DNA of 22,188 bases from Patescibacteria group bacterium UBA918. Its GTDB lineage: Bacteria; Patescibacteriota; Minisyncoccia; Phycocordibacterales; UBA918. The position numbers and the translations under genes were made by a program. Positions 1 through 5,994 of this stretch are shown here, piece by piece (the first letter of the stretch is position 1; the number at the start of each line of letters is the position of its first letter). The DNA lies in assembly GCA_002293845.1 (NCBI GenBank), contig DBEA01000015.1, positions 22,924 through 45,111 on the forward strand, in the 5' to 3' direction. The notes below the pieces were generated by a model. That model did no database searches, was not told the origin of the DNA, and was given only the letters and a program-made list of their open reading frames with translations.

Positions 1-16
1 CCGCTTTTCGTATATT

Positions 17-826
17 TCAAAATTTCTTTTTCCAGAAACCCCAACCGAGCGGGAGTGGACGATAGGCACCGATCTCAGATCGGTGGATAGAGAAGGCCAG
101 GCCGGTCGTGCCGAGACGACGACCGATCTCTTCCGACAACGATCGCATGTAGGTACCGCTCGACGCGATACATTCAAAGGTGGCTACTTGAACCACTGAT
201 TCTCGGTGATGTTCGCGCCAGCATTGCCATGCCACTCGCACTTCGCTCCGACGAAAATCCCGCCCTAGCGCCTTACTCTCGTCGGTCACGGTGGGCACCG
301 ATTCGATCTTTCGCATCGCCTCGTCATATACGCTCTGAACGGTTTCCTGGCGTAAGTCTGTCAGTTTCAGTTTATAGATCATGGTGTCCGCGCTTGGTAT
401 ATCGATCTCGTCTAATCGATCTTCCAGGGTCCACATATGAAGCGGCTTGCCTTTTACTGTCCGCGAAGAGAACTTGGGGTAAGGCAACGATAATTCTCCC
501 ACTAGAGATCTGGCGACATTTAACAAGTAATTCCGCTTAAAATCGGTCGATCGCTGCCAATCAACGAGACCGAGAACGTCACCGGTATCGGACGAGGAGC
601 CAAGTAGCACCTCGAAACGGTAGGCCTTGTCGAGTCCGTGATAGTCCTCTTGCCGCCGACATTCTTCTCCGATCAAAACCAGGAGTTTGCCCGAGGCCAT
701 CGGGTCTAATCGCCCGGCATAGGCCATGGGCACCCCTGATAATTTCGTATGTTCGGTCCGGTACTTCTCCACGGCTTGAAGCGGGGTTTCGCCGACATGT
801 TTTTCCAGAACCACATATTTCGGCAT
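17..826 (-). CDS. truB: tRNA pseudouridine synthase B
   Basis: TruB isomerises U55 in the T-loop of tRNAs to pseudouridine. The 269-aa product has the family signature around the catalytic aspartate, GRLDPMASG at residues 38-46 with D41 as the nucleophile. It also has the N-terminal KHVGETPLQ segment matching the family K-P-x-G-x-T/S motif, and the conserved YPKFSSRTVKGKPLH region. Length fits a TruB without a clear C-terminal PUA domain. The start is the ATG at 824-826, 2 nt after the stop of a 23-aa peptide on the same strand, so the two are probably one transcript. No Shine-Dalgarno sequence is obvious; translation may be coupled to the small upstream ORF. Confidence 0.96.
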   Translation of the reverse strand: MPKYVVLEKHVGETPLQAVEKYRTEHTKLSGVPMAYAGRLDPMASGKLLVLIGEECRRQEDYHGLDKAYRFEVLLGSSSDTGDVLGLVDWQRSTDFKRNYLLNVARSLVGELSLPYPKFSSRTVKGKPLHMWTLEDRLDEIDIPSADTMIYKLKLTDLRQETVQSVYDEAMRKIESVPTVTDESKALGRDFRRSEVRVAWQCWREHHRESVVQVATFECIASSGTYMRSLSEEIGRRLGTTGLAFSIHRSEIGAYRPLPLGWGFWKKKF

Positions 827-828
827 GA

Positions 829-900
829 TCAGGAGATAAAGGCGTTCAAGATCATCAGTGCCACCAAGGCGAGAAAGGCATAAAGTATAGGTTTCATCAT
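829..900 (-). CDS. 23-aa single-pass membrane peptide upstream of truB
   Basis: A short ORF encodes MMKPILYAFLALVALMILNA followed by FIS. It is a basic N-terminus and one hydrophobic helix. It ends 2 nt before the truB start (TGA TC ATG) and starts 3 nt after a TATAAT box, so it would be the first cistron of a leaderless truB transcript. I know no family for it. It may be a real small membrane protein or a leader ORF that couples translation into truB. The promoter spacing and tight junction support translation, but the ORF is short enough that chance cannot be excluded. Confidence 0.5.
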   Translation of the reverse strand: MMKPILYAFLALVALMILNAFIS

Positions 901-903
901 CAG

Positions 904-909
904 ATTATA
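904..909 (-). promoter_or_regulatory. Extended -10 box for the truB transcript
   Basis: On the minus strand TGTATAAT lies just before CTGATG. A TATAAT hexamer ends 3 nt before the ATG at 898-900, so transcription would begin at or next to the start codon. No good -35 is visible; the terminator stem occupies that position. Confidence 0.6.
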
Positions 910-919
910 CAGGAAATAG

Positions 920-950
920 AAAAAGAGCGGGGCGGCCAAGGCCGCCCCGC
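920..950 (-). terminator. Intrinsic terminator after the rlpA-like gene
   Basis: A perfect 10-bp stem, GCGGGGCGGC and GCCGCCCCGC with a 4-nt loop (927-950), is followed on the minus strand by a T-rich tract. It sits just past the rlpA-like stop and immediately upstream of the truB promoter. Confidence 0.85.
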
Positions 951-966
951 CCGAAGACGAAAATCG

Positions 967-1335
967 TCAGTTCAGCGTCTCTACACGCACCGGAGCATGA
1001 CCCCGGGAAAGAAATCCCAACTGTTCGGCGCCCGCCTTCGAGAGATCGACACAGCGGCCCTTAACGTAGGGTCCGCGGTCGGTGACTCGAGCGATGATTG
1101 ATCTGCCGTTTTGCAGATTCGTCACCTTGATAGTGGTCCCGAAGGGGAGGGATTTGTGAGCCAGGTGCGTAGGATCGTTCTGGTCGAACCTTTGTCCATT
1201 GGCCATGGTGTTGCCATGGAATCCAGGTCCATACCAGGACGCTCTACACTCCTGCACTCGCGCGTGTGTCGTGGTGGCGAGCGCCATCGAAATGGCAGTC
1301 CCCAACAAAACGCATGTCAGATTTTTCTTTATCAA
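967..1335 (-). CDS. rlpA: RlpA-like double-psi beta-barrel protein, exported
   Basis: The 122-aa protein has an N-terminal signal sequence (about residues 1-25) followed directly by an RlpA-type double-psi beta-barrel. ASWYGPGFHG, LPFGTTIKVTN and ARVTDRGPY are family hallmarks, ending with the VDLSKAGAEQLG segment. RlpA proteins act in the envelope; some are lytic transglycosylases on denuded peptidoglycan and others only bind. There is no SPOR domain. The start is a TTG: an AGGAG Shine-Dalgarno lies 6 nt upstream and an in-frame TAG 12 nt upstream excludes a longer protein. This is one of few genes here with a clear Shine-Dalgarno. It is divergent from the GH18 gene, with a perfect hairpin between them. 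Confidence 0.9.
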   Translation of the reverse strand: MIKKNLTCVLLGTAISMALATTTHARVQECRASWYGPGFHGNTMANGQRFDQNDPTHLAHKSLPFGTTIKVTNLQNGRSIIARVTDRGPYVKGRCVDLSKAGAEQLGFLSRGHAPVRVETLN

Positions 1336-1385
1336 CCTGTACTCCTAGCTGCACTTGCGGTACTCCGCCCAAGCCTAAGACGCGC

Positions 1386-1427
1386 GTGGGCCGGATTTCT
1401 TTCAATCCTGAAAGAAATCCGGCCCAC
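1386..1427. repeat. Perfect 19-bp inverted repeat in a divergent promoter region
   Basis: Arms at 1386-1404 and 1409-1427 are exact reverse complements (core GGGCCGGATTTCTTTC) around the 4-nt loop ATCC. It sits between the divergent rlpA-like and GH18 starts. No T-tract follows directly on either strand, so it is not a classical terminator. It could insulate the divergent promoters or bind a dimeric regulator. Confidence 0.8.
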
Positions 1428-1445
1428 CATCGTCTTTGAAAGAGT

Positions 1446-2618
1446 ATGCCAAGATCGATAGCAGTTTTCGTCGTTTTCGCCTTATTGTTGCCGCTCGCGC
1501 CGGTCAGAGCCGCCGATTTAAAGGTCGCCGGCTGGATCCCGTGGTGGCAAGACACCGCTGGTGTCAAAAGCGCTACCAAACAGATCAAAAAGTTGGACAC
1601 GATTCATCCTTTCGCTTTCGAAGTGACTCTAAACGGGGAATTGGTCGACAAGGCCGGGCTCAAAGATCGTAATTGGCGCAATCTATTCAAATTAGCCGGA
1701 CGCAATGATGTCGACATCATTCCAAGCCTTCTTTGGAACAACGGCGCTGCCATCCATGCAGTCTTGAGCGACAAAAGCAAGCGACGAGACCATATTGTTG
1801 AGATCGTCGACATGGTCGAGAACGGCGATTTCGACGGTGTCGACATCGACTATGAATCGAAGTTGGCCGAGACGAAGGATCATTTTTCGACCTTTTTGCG
1901 GGAGCTTAAGGACGAACTCGATGACAAAATGCTGACCTGCACCGTCGAAGCACGCACCCCACCGGACAGTCTCTATCGAACTGTGCCGGCAACGATCGAA
2001 TACTCTAACGACTACAAGGAGATCGCCAAATATTGCGACGTCGTCGAACTAATGACCTATGACCAGCAACGCGCCGATCTAAAACTTAATGATACGCGCA
2101 AAGGTGAACCGTACATGCCGGTTTCCGACCCAGCTTGGGTAGAGAAGGTGGTACAGCTTGCTATCAAGGATATTCCTGCCGACAAGATCATGCTCGGTGT
2201 GCCGACCTACGGTCGTGAGTGGACGGTGACCGTCGCGCCCGATTGGTATAAGTCGTATAAAGGGAACGGCGCTATCAATCAACCTGAGGTAAAAAAGATC
2301 GCTAAGACCAACAAGGTTAAAGAGGGTCGCAATGCCGCCGGCGAAGCCAGCTTCACCTTCTTTCCCAAAAATTCACCTTTCAAGGCGCTCGACAAGCTAC
2401 CGGTGCCTGATGGTACTCGCCTCGGTTTCGAAGCGGCCGCCCGCGCACTTCTCTTCGCCAACATGACCAAAATCGAGGTGCCGGTCGAGCTAGTGTGGTA
2501 TTCGGATGCCGCCGCTATCTCGCAAAAAGTCGATCTGGTCGAAAAATACGGTTTACGTGGTGTCGCCATCTTTAAGATCGATGGCGAAGAGGATCCTGGG
2601 ATTTGGAAATTATTCTAA
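1446..2618 (+). CDS. Secreted glycoside hydrolase family 18 protein
   Basis: The 390-aa protein has a cleavable signal peptide (about residues 1-22, ending APVRA) and a single GH18 TIM barrel. The catalytic signature DxxDxDxE is intact as DGVDIDYE at residues 130-137, with E137 the proton donor. The strand containing ELMTYDQQ and the IMLGVPTYGREW motif resemble the YaaH/chitinase branch. Substrates in this branch are N-acetylglucosamine polymers, either chitin or peptidoglycan; the sequence alone does not decide. I see no LysM or carbohydrate-binding module. The start ATG has only a weak GAAAGA upstream. Transcription ends at a strong bidirectional terminator shared with the convergent gene. 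Confidence 0.93.
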   Translation: MPRSIAVFVVFALLLPLAPVRAADLKVAGWIPWWQDTAGVKSATKQIKKLDTIHPFAFEVTLNGELVDKAGLKDRNWRNLFKLAGRNDVDIIPSLLWNNGAAIHAVLSDKSKRRDHIVEIVDMVENGDFDGVDIDYESKLAETKDHFSTFLRELKDELDDKMLTCTVEARTPPDSLYRTVPATIEYSNDYKEIAKYCDVVELMTYDQQRADLKLNDTRKGEPYMPVSDPAWVEKVVQLAIKDIPADKIMLGVPTYGREWTVTVAPDWYKSYKGNGAINQPEVKKIAKTNKVKEGRNAAGEASFTFFPKNSPFKALDKLPVPDGTRLGFEAAARALLFANMTKIEVPVELVWYSDAAAISQKVDLVEKYGLRGVAIFKIDGEEDPGIWKLF

Positions 2619-2626
2619 AATACATT

Positions 2627-2654
2627 AAAGCGCGGGCCACAGGCCCGCGCTTTT
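2627..2654. terminator. Bidirectional intrinsic terminator
   Basis: A 9-bp stem, GCGCGGGCC and GGCCCGCGC with loop ACA (2630-2650), is flanked by AAA and TTTT so it can work both ways. It lies between the convergent GH18 gene and the 138-aa gene. The 17-nt core GCGGGCCACAGGCCCGC recurs exactly in the hairpin at 19547-19569. Confidence 0.9.
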
Positions 2655-2670
2655 CGTTTGCTTCAACGTC

Positions 2671-3087
2671 TTACACCGGCAATCGCAGAATCGTCGCCTC
2701 CTGCTTGCTCTCCGGCGAGATCCAATCGGACCACATGTTGCCGGGCGGAACCGTACGACTCCTCATCAGTCTAAGCTCGGAGGAAATCGTTTTCCTCCGT
2801 CCGACTTTCGCCCGAGGGGAATTGACGCTTTTTTTCAACCGCAAGGAGTTGTGACTCCCGACCAGTGGGCGTACCACCAGCCATCCCTTCCTGGTGGGGT
2901 AGACCCATGAGACATCAAAGTTGAGTCTAGTGTCGATGACCATGACGTCGAGGTCGGTCAGTTGCTTTTCTTTCACGACATCGAAGATCTTGTAGCCTGC
3001 TTCGGCCAACAGGATCTTCAACCGAGTCATCCGCGCCACGATGTCGGAGTCACCCGACAAAACAGTGAACTTCTTCTTTTTAGGCAT
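2671..3087 (-). CDS. Hypothetical 138-aa protein
   Basis: I do not recognise a family with confidence. The N-terminal half (KKFTVLSGDSDIVARMTRLK, KILLAEAGYKIFDVV, LDVMVIDTR) alternates short hydrophobic strands and helices, like a small alpha/beta domain such as a receiver or BRCT-like fold. The C-terminal half is basic and low in predicted structure. Translation is well supported by a strong GGAGG Shine-Dalgarno 7 nt before the ATG, unusual among the neighbours. It lies downstream of ung on the same strand with about 50 nt between them, and may share its transcript. Confidence 0.75.
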   Translation of the reverse strand: MPKKKKFTVLSGDSDIVARMTRLKILLAEAGYKIFDVVKEKQLTDLDVMVIDTRLNFDVSWVYPTRKGWLVVRPLVGSHNSLRLKKSVNSPRAKVGRRKTISSELRLMRSRTVPPGNMWSDWISPESKQEATILRLPV

Positions 3088-3139
3088 TTTGGAACCTCCT
3101 GCTCATATCTAACAACAAACAAAGAGTGCGTTCAAGGCC

Positions 3140-3802
3140 TCACCACTCGATCGGTTCTTGTCCTTTGGACCGCAAATACTCGTTGGCCTGGCTAAAATGC
3201 TTTGAGCCAAACCAACCGTTATGCGCTGAAAGCGGGGAAGGATGTGGTGCTTTTAGTATCAAATGTTTAGAGTCGTCGATGAGGCTTGATTTATTTTGTG
3301 CATAACGCCCCCAGAGCATGAACACGACACCCTCTTTCTCCTCAGATATCTTTTTGATCACCGCGTCGGTAAAAGTCTCCCAACCCCAGCCCTGGTGCGA
3401 ACCGGCATTTGATTCAAAAACAGTGAGCGTGGCATTAAGCAGAAGCACGCCTTGCTTGGCCCAGCGCTCCAGATTGCCGGAAAGTGGCAAATCCTTTCCA
3501 AGGTCGCTCTTTATCTCCTTGTAAATGTTCTTAAGTGACGGCGGCACCGCCGTGCCGTCCGGTACCGAAAAGGAGAGGCCGTGGGCCTGGCCCCGGCCGT
3601 GGTACGGATCTTGGCCGATAATTACCACTTTCACTTTTTCAAAAGGGCACAAATTGAAAGCATTAAAAACAAATTTTGGCGGTGGAAACACGCTGGAGGA
3701 CAAATAAGCTGACTTAACCTTTTCGGCCAAATCTTTGAAGTATTCCTTCTGAAACTCCTCACCCAAGACCTCTCTCCAGCTATCCTCGATCGCCACTTTC
3801 AT
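3140..3802 (-). CDS. ung: Uracil-DNA glycosylase, family 1
   Basis: Ung removes uracil from DNA to start base-excision repair. The 220-aa product carries the water-activating motif GQDPYHG (residues 63-69, catalytic D65), the uracil-stacking region LSFSVPDGTAVPPSL, and the DNA-intercalating HPSPLSAHNGWFG motif with catalytic H187. The LLLNATLTV strand is also canonical. Length is normal for the family. The start ATG is preceded at 6 nt by a TAAAAT box and has no Shine-Dalgarno, so a leaderless mRNA is likely. It is divergent from the HTH/LAGLIDADG-like gene across a 56-85 nt AT-rich spacer. Confidence 0.97.
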   Translation of the reverse strand: MKVAIEDSWREVLGEEFQKEYFKDLAEKVKSAYLSSSVFPPPKFVFNAFNLCPFEKVKVVIIGQDPYHGRGQAHGLSFSVPDGTAVPPSLKNIYKEIKSDLGKDLPLSGNLERWAKQGVLLLNATLTVFESNAGSHQGWGWETFTDAVIKKISEEKEGVVFMLWGRYAQNKSSLIDDSKHLILKAPHPSPLSAHNGWFGSKHFSQANEYLRSKGQEPIEW

Positions 3803-3808
3803 GCGTCG

Positions 3809-3814
3809 ATTTTA
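3809..3814 (-). promoter_or_regulatory. -10 box of ung
   Basis: On the minus strand GTGCTAAAATCGACGCATG places TAAAAT, with an upstream TG, 6 nt before the ung start codon. This is the leaderless-type arrangement seen at many genes here. Confidence 0.55.
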
Positions 3815-3887
3815 GCACGAAAAAATTAAATTAATTGTACACAATTTATATTTTCACATGGATGATATGGGAGTACAATATAGTGAT

Positions 3888-4556
3888 ATGAGATCTGAAC
3901 GAAATGCTGTATTGAGACTGCGTTCTCAAGGCAAAACATATTCGGAAATACAAAGCATCTTGCATGTCCACATTCCTAAGTCGACACTATCGCACTGGTG
4001 TAAAGAGGTTAAGATGTCCGCAACACACAAACTTAGGATTGAAATGCTGTCATCCAATAACCTTGAGCGCGGCAGAAAAAAATCATTAATAAGCAACAAC
4101 CGAAAGCGCGTAGAGAGAGTACGATTATTTAAAACGTCAAATACCGAACTTTGGAATCGATACACAAAAGATGACGCGACTAGGAAAATCGTTCTAGCGA
4201 TTCTATATATAGCAGAAGGACACAAGAATAGAGATTCGGTAGTATTTGGAAACTCTGACCCCGGAATAATTCGGATGTTTATGGGGCTTATGCGAAGTAC
4301 TTACAAAGTAGACGAGAGTAAATTTAGAATTACCGTACAATGTCGCGCAGACCAAAATCCCGAAATTTTGAAAATTTTTTGGAGTAAGGTGACAAAAGTA
4401 TCCTACGAACAGTTTTACAAGCCCCAGATAGACAAGCGCACAGTCGGTAAACCGACTAAGAAAAGTGATTACAGGGGAGTCTGTCGCGTTGATTATTTTT
4501 CGACCGTCATAGATCAGGAACTAAAGTATATTGCAAGAAACCTCGAAAAGCGGTAA
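3888..4556 (+). CDS. HTH protein with a LAGLIDADG-like segment
   Basis: The protein begins with a helix-turn-helix (residues about 7-40, LRSQGKTYSEIQSIL then IPKSTLSHWCKE). A basic linker leads to AILYIAEGHK (about residues 104-113) and FGNSDPGIIRMFM. This pattern, with an aromatic and a glutamate before GxK, resembles a divergent LAGLIDADG fold as in homing endonucleases and the WhiA N-domain. I recall it in many CPR hypotheticals. It could be a DNA-binding regulator or a degenerate homing-type nuclease. I prefer the ATG at 3888 because a TATAGT box ends 3 nt before it; an in-frame ATG at 3858 would add 10 residues and has no ribosome-binding site. It lies just upstream of the tRNA cluster. 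Confidence 0.75.
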   Translation: MRSERNAVLRLRSQGKTYSEIQSILHVHIPKSTLSHWCKEVKMSATHKLRIEMLSSNNLERGRKKSLISNNRKRVERVRLFKTSNTELWNRYTKDDATRKIVLAILYIAEGHKNRDSVVFGNSDPGIIRMFMGLMRSTYKVDESKFRITVQCRADQNPEILKIFWSKVTKVSYEQFYKPQIDKRTVGKPTKKSDYRGVCRVDYFSTVIDQELKYIARNLEKR

Positions 4557-4573
4557 AAATATACGTCCGCAAC

Positions 4574-4646
4574 GGGCCCATAGCTCAGCTGGTAGAGCGC
4601 GCGCATGGCATGCGTGAGGTCAGGAGTTCGAGCCTCCTTGGGTCCA
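4574..4646 (+). tRNA. tRNA-Ala(GGC)
   Basis: A complete 73-nt cloverleaf. The acceptor GGGCCCA pairs with TGGGTCC through one G-T pair. The D-arm is GCTCAGCTGGTAGAGC. The anticodon stem CGCGC/GCGTG closes the loop ATGGCAT with anticodon GGC, and the T-arm contains AGTTCGAGC. The discriminator is A and CCA is not encoded. Confidence 0.95.
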
Positions 4647-4703
4647 CGAACATAAAGAATTTTCGGGCTGTAAGCAGAGCTTTCATCCCTTTATTCGGAG
4701 CTC

Positions 4704-4725
4704 AAAATAAAGTAAACTTTATTTT
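4704..4725. repeat. Perfect 10-bp hairpin
   Basis: AAAATAAAGT and ACTTTATTTT are exact inverted arms around AA. It lies between tRNA-Ala and the tRNA-Pro nest, the first of several small perfect hairpins here. A partial tRNA 5' end, CGGGCTGTAAGCAGAGC, lies just upstream near 4664-4680. Confidence 0.7.
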
Positions 4726-4736
4726 ATCTCCTCATT

Positions 4737-4847
4737 CGGGCTGTAGCATAGTGGTATGCGAAGCATACAACCTGCGCTCGCTCGGTCATGCAAAAGTAGA
4801 CTTTTGCGCGACCCTCGCTCGCTTGGTTGTAGTGTGTACGATTCGGG
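4737..4847 (+). other. Outer tRNA-Pro-like 5' half, with a 75-nt D-loop insert
   Basis: CGGGCTGTAGCATAGTGGT (4737-4755) is a tRNA 5' end. It continues after an insert at about 4756-4830 with AGTGTGTACGATTCGGG, which ends just after a CGG anticodon. The insert begins with hairpin GTATGC-GAA-GCATAC (4754-4768) and contains GCAAAAGT-AG-ACTTTTGC (4790-4807). The matching 3' half appears to be 5114-5160, whose acceptor strand CAGCCCG pairs perfectly with CGGGCTG. I see no contiguous functional tRNA here. Confidence 0.6.
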
Positions 4848-4861
4848 ATCAAACACATTGT

Positions 4862-4897
4862 CGGGCTGTAGCATAGTGGTAGTGTGTACGATTCGGG
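4862..4897 (+). other. Middle tRNA-Pro-like 5' half
   Basis: CGGGCTGTAGCATAGTGGT continues as AGTGTGTACGATTCGGG. This is the same 5' half as the outer copy but without the D-loop insert, and it again stops right after the CGG anticodon plus one G. The anticodon-stem strand TACGA has no TCGTA partner next to it; instead the inverted repeat around the intact tRNA-Pro begins. Confidence 0.65.
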
Positions 4898-4904
4898 GTG
4901 AGCT

Positions 4905-5006
4905 TAGTTCATTATTTAGTCGGGGTGTAGCATAGTGGTAGTGTGCACGATTCGGGTTCGTGCGGTCTGGGTTCGATTCCCAGCTCCCCGACTAAGTAAT
5001 GAACTA
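4905..5006. repeat. Inner inverted repeat enclosing tRNA-Pro(CGG)
   Basis: Arms 4905-4925 and 4986-5006 pair over 21 nt with one G-T wobble. The outer 16 nt (TAGTTCATTATTTAGT on the left) extend the tRNA-Pro acceptor stem, so the primary transcript would hold the tRNA on a long helical stalk. Confidence 0.85.
4921..4991 (+). tRNA. tRNA-Pro(CGG)
   Basis: A contiguous 71-nt cloverleaf. The acceptor strands CGGGGTG and CTCCCCG have the Pro-typical C1-G72 and A73 but an apparent T-T mismatch at pair 6-67. The D-arm is GTAGCATAGTGGTAGTGT. The anticodon stem CACGA/TCGTG encloses loop TTCGGGT with anticodon CGG. The variable loop is 4 nt, and the T-arm is CTGGG-TTCGATT-CCCAG. CCA is not encoded. 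It is the only complete tRNA in the nest. Confidence 0.88.
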
Positions 5007-5013
5007 CGCGAAC

Positions 5014-5034
5014 GAACAATCCAGTGGATTGTTC
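5014..5034. repeat. Perfect 9-bp hairpin before the middle 3' half
   Basis: GAACAATCC-AGT-GGATTGTTC is an exact inverted repeat directly abutting the tRNA-like 3' half that starts at 5035. Confidence 0.75.
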
Positions 5035-5080
5035 CGGCTCTGAAAGAGGCGAGGTCCGAGTTCGATTCTCGGCGGCCCGA
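5035..5080 (+). other. Middle tRNA-like 3' half
   Basis: This segment has a canonical T-arm, CCGAG-TTCGATT-CTCGG, an acceptor strand CGGCCCG and discriminator A at 5080. It pairs with the 5' half at 4862 through CGGGCTG (one G-T). The anticodon side, CGGCTCTGAAAGAGGCG, does not complete the TACGA stem of that 5' half. Reading it alone would suggest GAA or CTG anticodons, but neither gives a proper stem. Confidence 0.6.
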
Positions 5081-5094
5081 CAATGTGTTTGATC

Positions 5095-5113
5095 AGAAGT
5101 CCGGGGGACTTCT
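5095..5113. repeat. Perfect 8-bp hairpin before the outer 3' half
   Basis: AGAAGTCC-GGG-GGACTTCT is an exact inverted repeat placed like the one at 5014-5034, immediately before a tRNA-like 3' half. Confidence 0.75.
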
Positions 5114-5160
5114 GCGGCTCCTAAGGAGGTACGGTCTGGGTTCGATTCCCAGCAGCCCGA
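5114..5160 (+). other. Outer tRNA-like 3' half
   Basis: It ends in GTACGGT, T-arm CTGGG-TTCGATT-CCCAG (identical to the intact tRNA-Pro), acceptor strand CAGCCCG and discriminator A at 5160. CAGCCCG pairs perfectly with CGGGCTG of the 5' half at 4737. The small hairpin CTCC-TAA-GGAG stands where the anticodon arm should close. The HNH gene stop codon lies 2 nt beyond. Confidence 0.6.
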
Positions 5161-5162
5161 CA

Positions 5163-5480
5163 CTATATATTGACCATACCTTCGTGTATTTCCATATGAC
5201 AATTGGCACAAACCAAGATGCATTTATCGATTTCAATTTTAGTCTTCTCCCACGAGCGGGTCAAACCCCTTGAAGATAAACCAAAATCCTTTTGACTTGG
5301 TTCCTTATGATGGAATGATAAGGCGCGCTTACATCTGTCATAGCCACACACCTGGCACTTGCCACCGCCATATTCAATTGCCATGTCTTTAAGTTTCTTT
5401 CGACGCTTAACAACGGCCGTTTTCATATACTCGGCCCTATCAGCGTATGTTCTTTTTTCCTTCCTCAGTGGCATATACAT
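5163..5480 (-). CDS. Small HNH endonuclease
   Basis: The 105-aa protein has a compact zinc-ribbon HNH nuclease core: CQVC (C42, C45), the FHH strand with catalytic-type histidine (H57, H58), and CANCHMEIH (C91, C94, N93, H95, H99). The first 40 residues are basic and helical and could hold DNA. Such small HNH proteins are known as homing or intron/phage-associated nucleases. Position supports that: the gene ends 2 nt from the last tRNA-like 3' end and lies 97 nt upstream of an intron-split tRNA-Asn. The start ATG has a TAGAAT box (5485-5490) with upstream TGG only 4 nt away, so it is probably leaderless. An alternative start is the ATG two codons later. Confidence 0.85.
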   Translation of the reverse strand: MYMPLRKEKRTYADRAEYMKTAVVKRRKKLKDMAIEYGGGKCQVCGYDRCKRALSFHHKEPSQKDFGLSSRGLTRSWEKTKIEIDKCILVCANCHMEIHEGMVNI

Positions 5481-5576
5481 ATGTATTCTACCACGTTATT
5501 GAGTTACCGAAGTTGAAAATAAGGGGATTTTCTGTACAATAACCGCACTTGATCTAATACCGCAGATCAAGGATAT

Positions 5577-5937
5577 TCCCCTGTAGCTCAGCGGTAGAGC
5601 AGTCGACTGTCAAAGGCAGCTTTCTAGGGAAACCTAGATCGAAAAGAAGGTGAATTGTCCTAAGCGCTTAAGCGCGACGGATCCGGAACCGAAAGGTTCC
5701 AGGACTGGGAACCCTAATCCTGCACAAAGTTGAAGGATGGGCAATCAGCAGCCAAGCTCGATCACGGAAGTGATTTAGAGAAGGTTCAGAGACTATCCCT
5801 AACGGGAGTAGCCGAGCATGTAAATGTTTTGGCGAAGCGCCTTCCACCCTTCACGGGTGATGATATAGTCCGCGCCCTTTGGAAACATTGGGATACGTGT
5901 AATCGATTGGTCGCAGGTTCGAATCCTGCCGGGGGAG
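5577..5937 (+). tRNA. tRNA-Asn(GTT), interrupted by a group I intron
   Basis: The 5' exon is 5577-5610 and the 3' exon 5900-5937. Joined, they give acceptor TCCCCTG/CGGGGGA with discriminator G. The D-arm is GCTCAGCGGTAGAGC. The anticodon stem GTCGA/TCGAT encloses the spliced loop CTGTTAA with anticodon GTT, and the T-arm is GCAGG-TTCGAAT-CCTGC. The intron therefore lies inside the anticodon, between positions 35 and 36. CCA is not encoded at this 3' end (GCATG follows). Confidence 0.9.
5611..5899 (+). ncRNA. Group I self-splicing intron in tRNA-Asn
   Basis: The 289-nt intron shows the required elements. P1 forms between exon end CTGT and intron GCAG with a T-G pair at the splice site. P2 TCTAGG-GAAA-CCTAGA (5623-5638) and GGAACC-GAAA-GGTTCC (5685-5700) carry GNRA-type loops. 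The Q-like block AATCAGCAGCCAAGCT is at 5743-5758 and the R-like core GTTCAGAGACTA at 5784-5795. A P8-like hairpin ATCAC-GGAA-GTGAT starts at 5761, and the terminal G is at 5899. Small size and tRNA location suggest subgroup IC3. It contains no ORF; the nearest nuclease is the HNH gene at 5163-5480 on the other strand. Confidence 0.9.
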
Positions 5938-5992
5938 CATGTAAAATCTTAGGCCACGCAATAGCGTGGTCTTTGATTTTAATGCTCCCCCG
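5930..5992. repeat. Long imperfect hairpin starting in the tRNA-Asn 3' end
   Basis: The tRNA-Asn 3' end GGGGGAGCAT is matched by ATGCTCCCCC at 5983-5992. Between them, GTAAAATC and GATTTTA pair imperfectly and GGCCACGC-AATA-GCGTGGTC forms the tip. The mismatches argue against a simple fold-back sequencing chimera. Confidence 0.75.
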
Positions 5993-5994
5993 GA

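Larger units (their letters stand above)
4847..5094. repeat. Outer inverted repeat enclosing the middle tRNA-like pair
   Basis: The left arm 4847-4868 and right arm 5073-5094 form a 22-bp stem with a single G-T wobble. The innermost 7 bp are the acceptor stem of the middle tRNA-like element. The outer 15 bp (GATCAAACACATTG plus one) extend it into the flanks. The only deviation still pairs as RNA. Confidence 0.85.

Noticed and set aside
5035..5160. Independent tRNA-Phe(GAA), tRNA-Gln(CTG) or tRNA-Arg(CCT) genes in the 3' halves
   Set aside because: No reading gives both a paired 5-bp anticodon stem and U33 with a normal variable loop. C1-G72 and the shared T-arm instead fit Pro-type halves.
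4737..5160. Pure fold-back chimera from amplification or assembly
   Set aside because: Not excluded, but the inverted arms differ at single positions that still pair as G-T, and the halves differ in sequence, which a fold-back artefact would not produce.
4610..5273. Protein-coding frames across the tRNA-Pro nest, on both strands
   Set aside because: They run through tRNA and tRNA-like sequence and have no ribosome-binding sites or recognisable domains.
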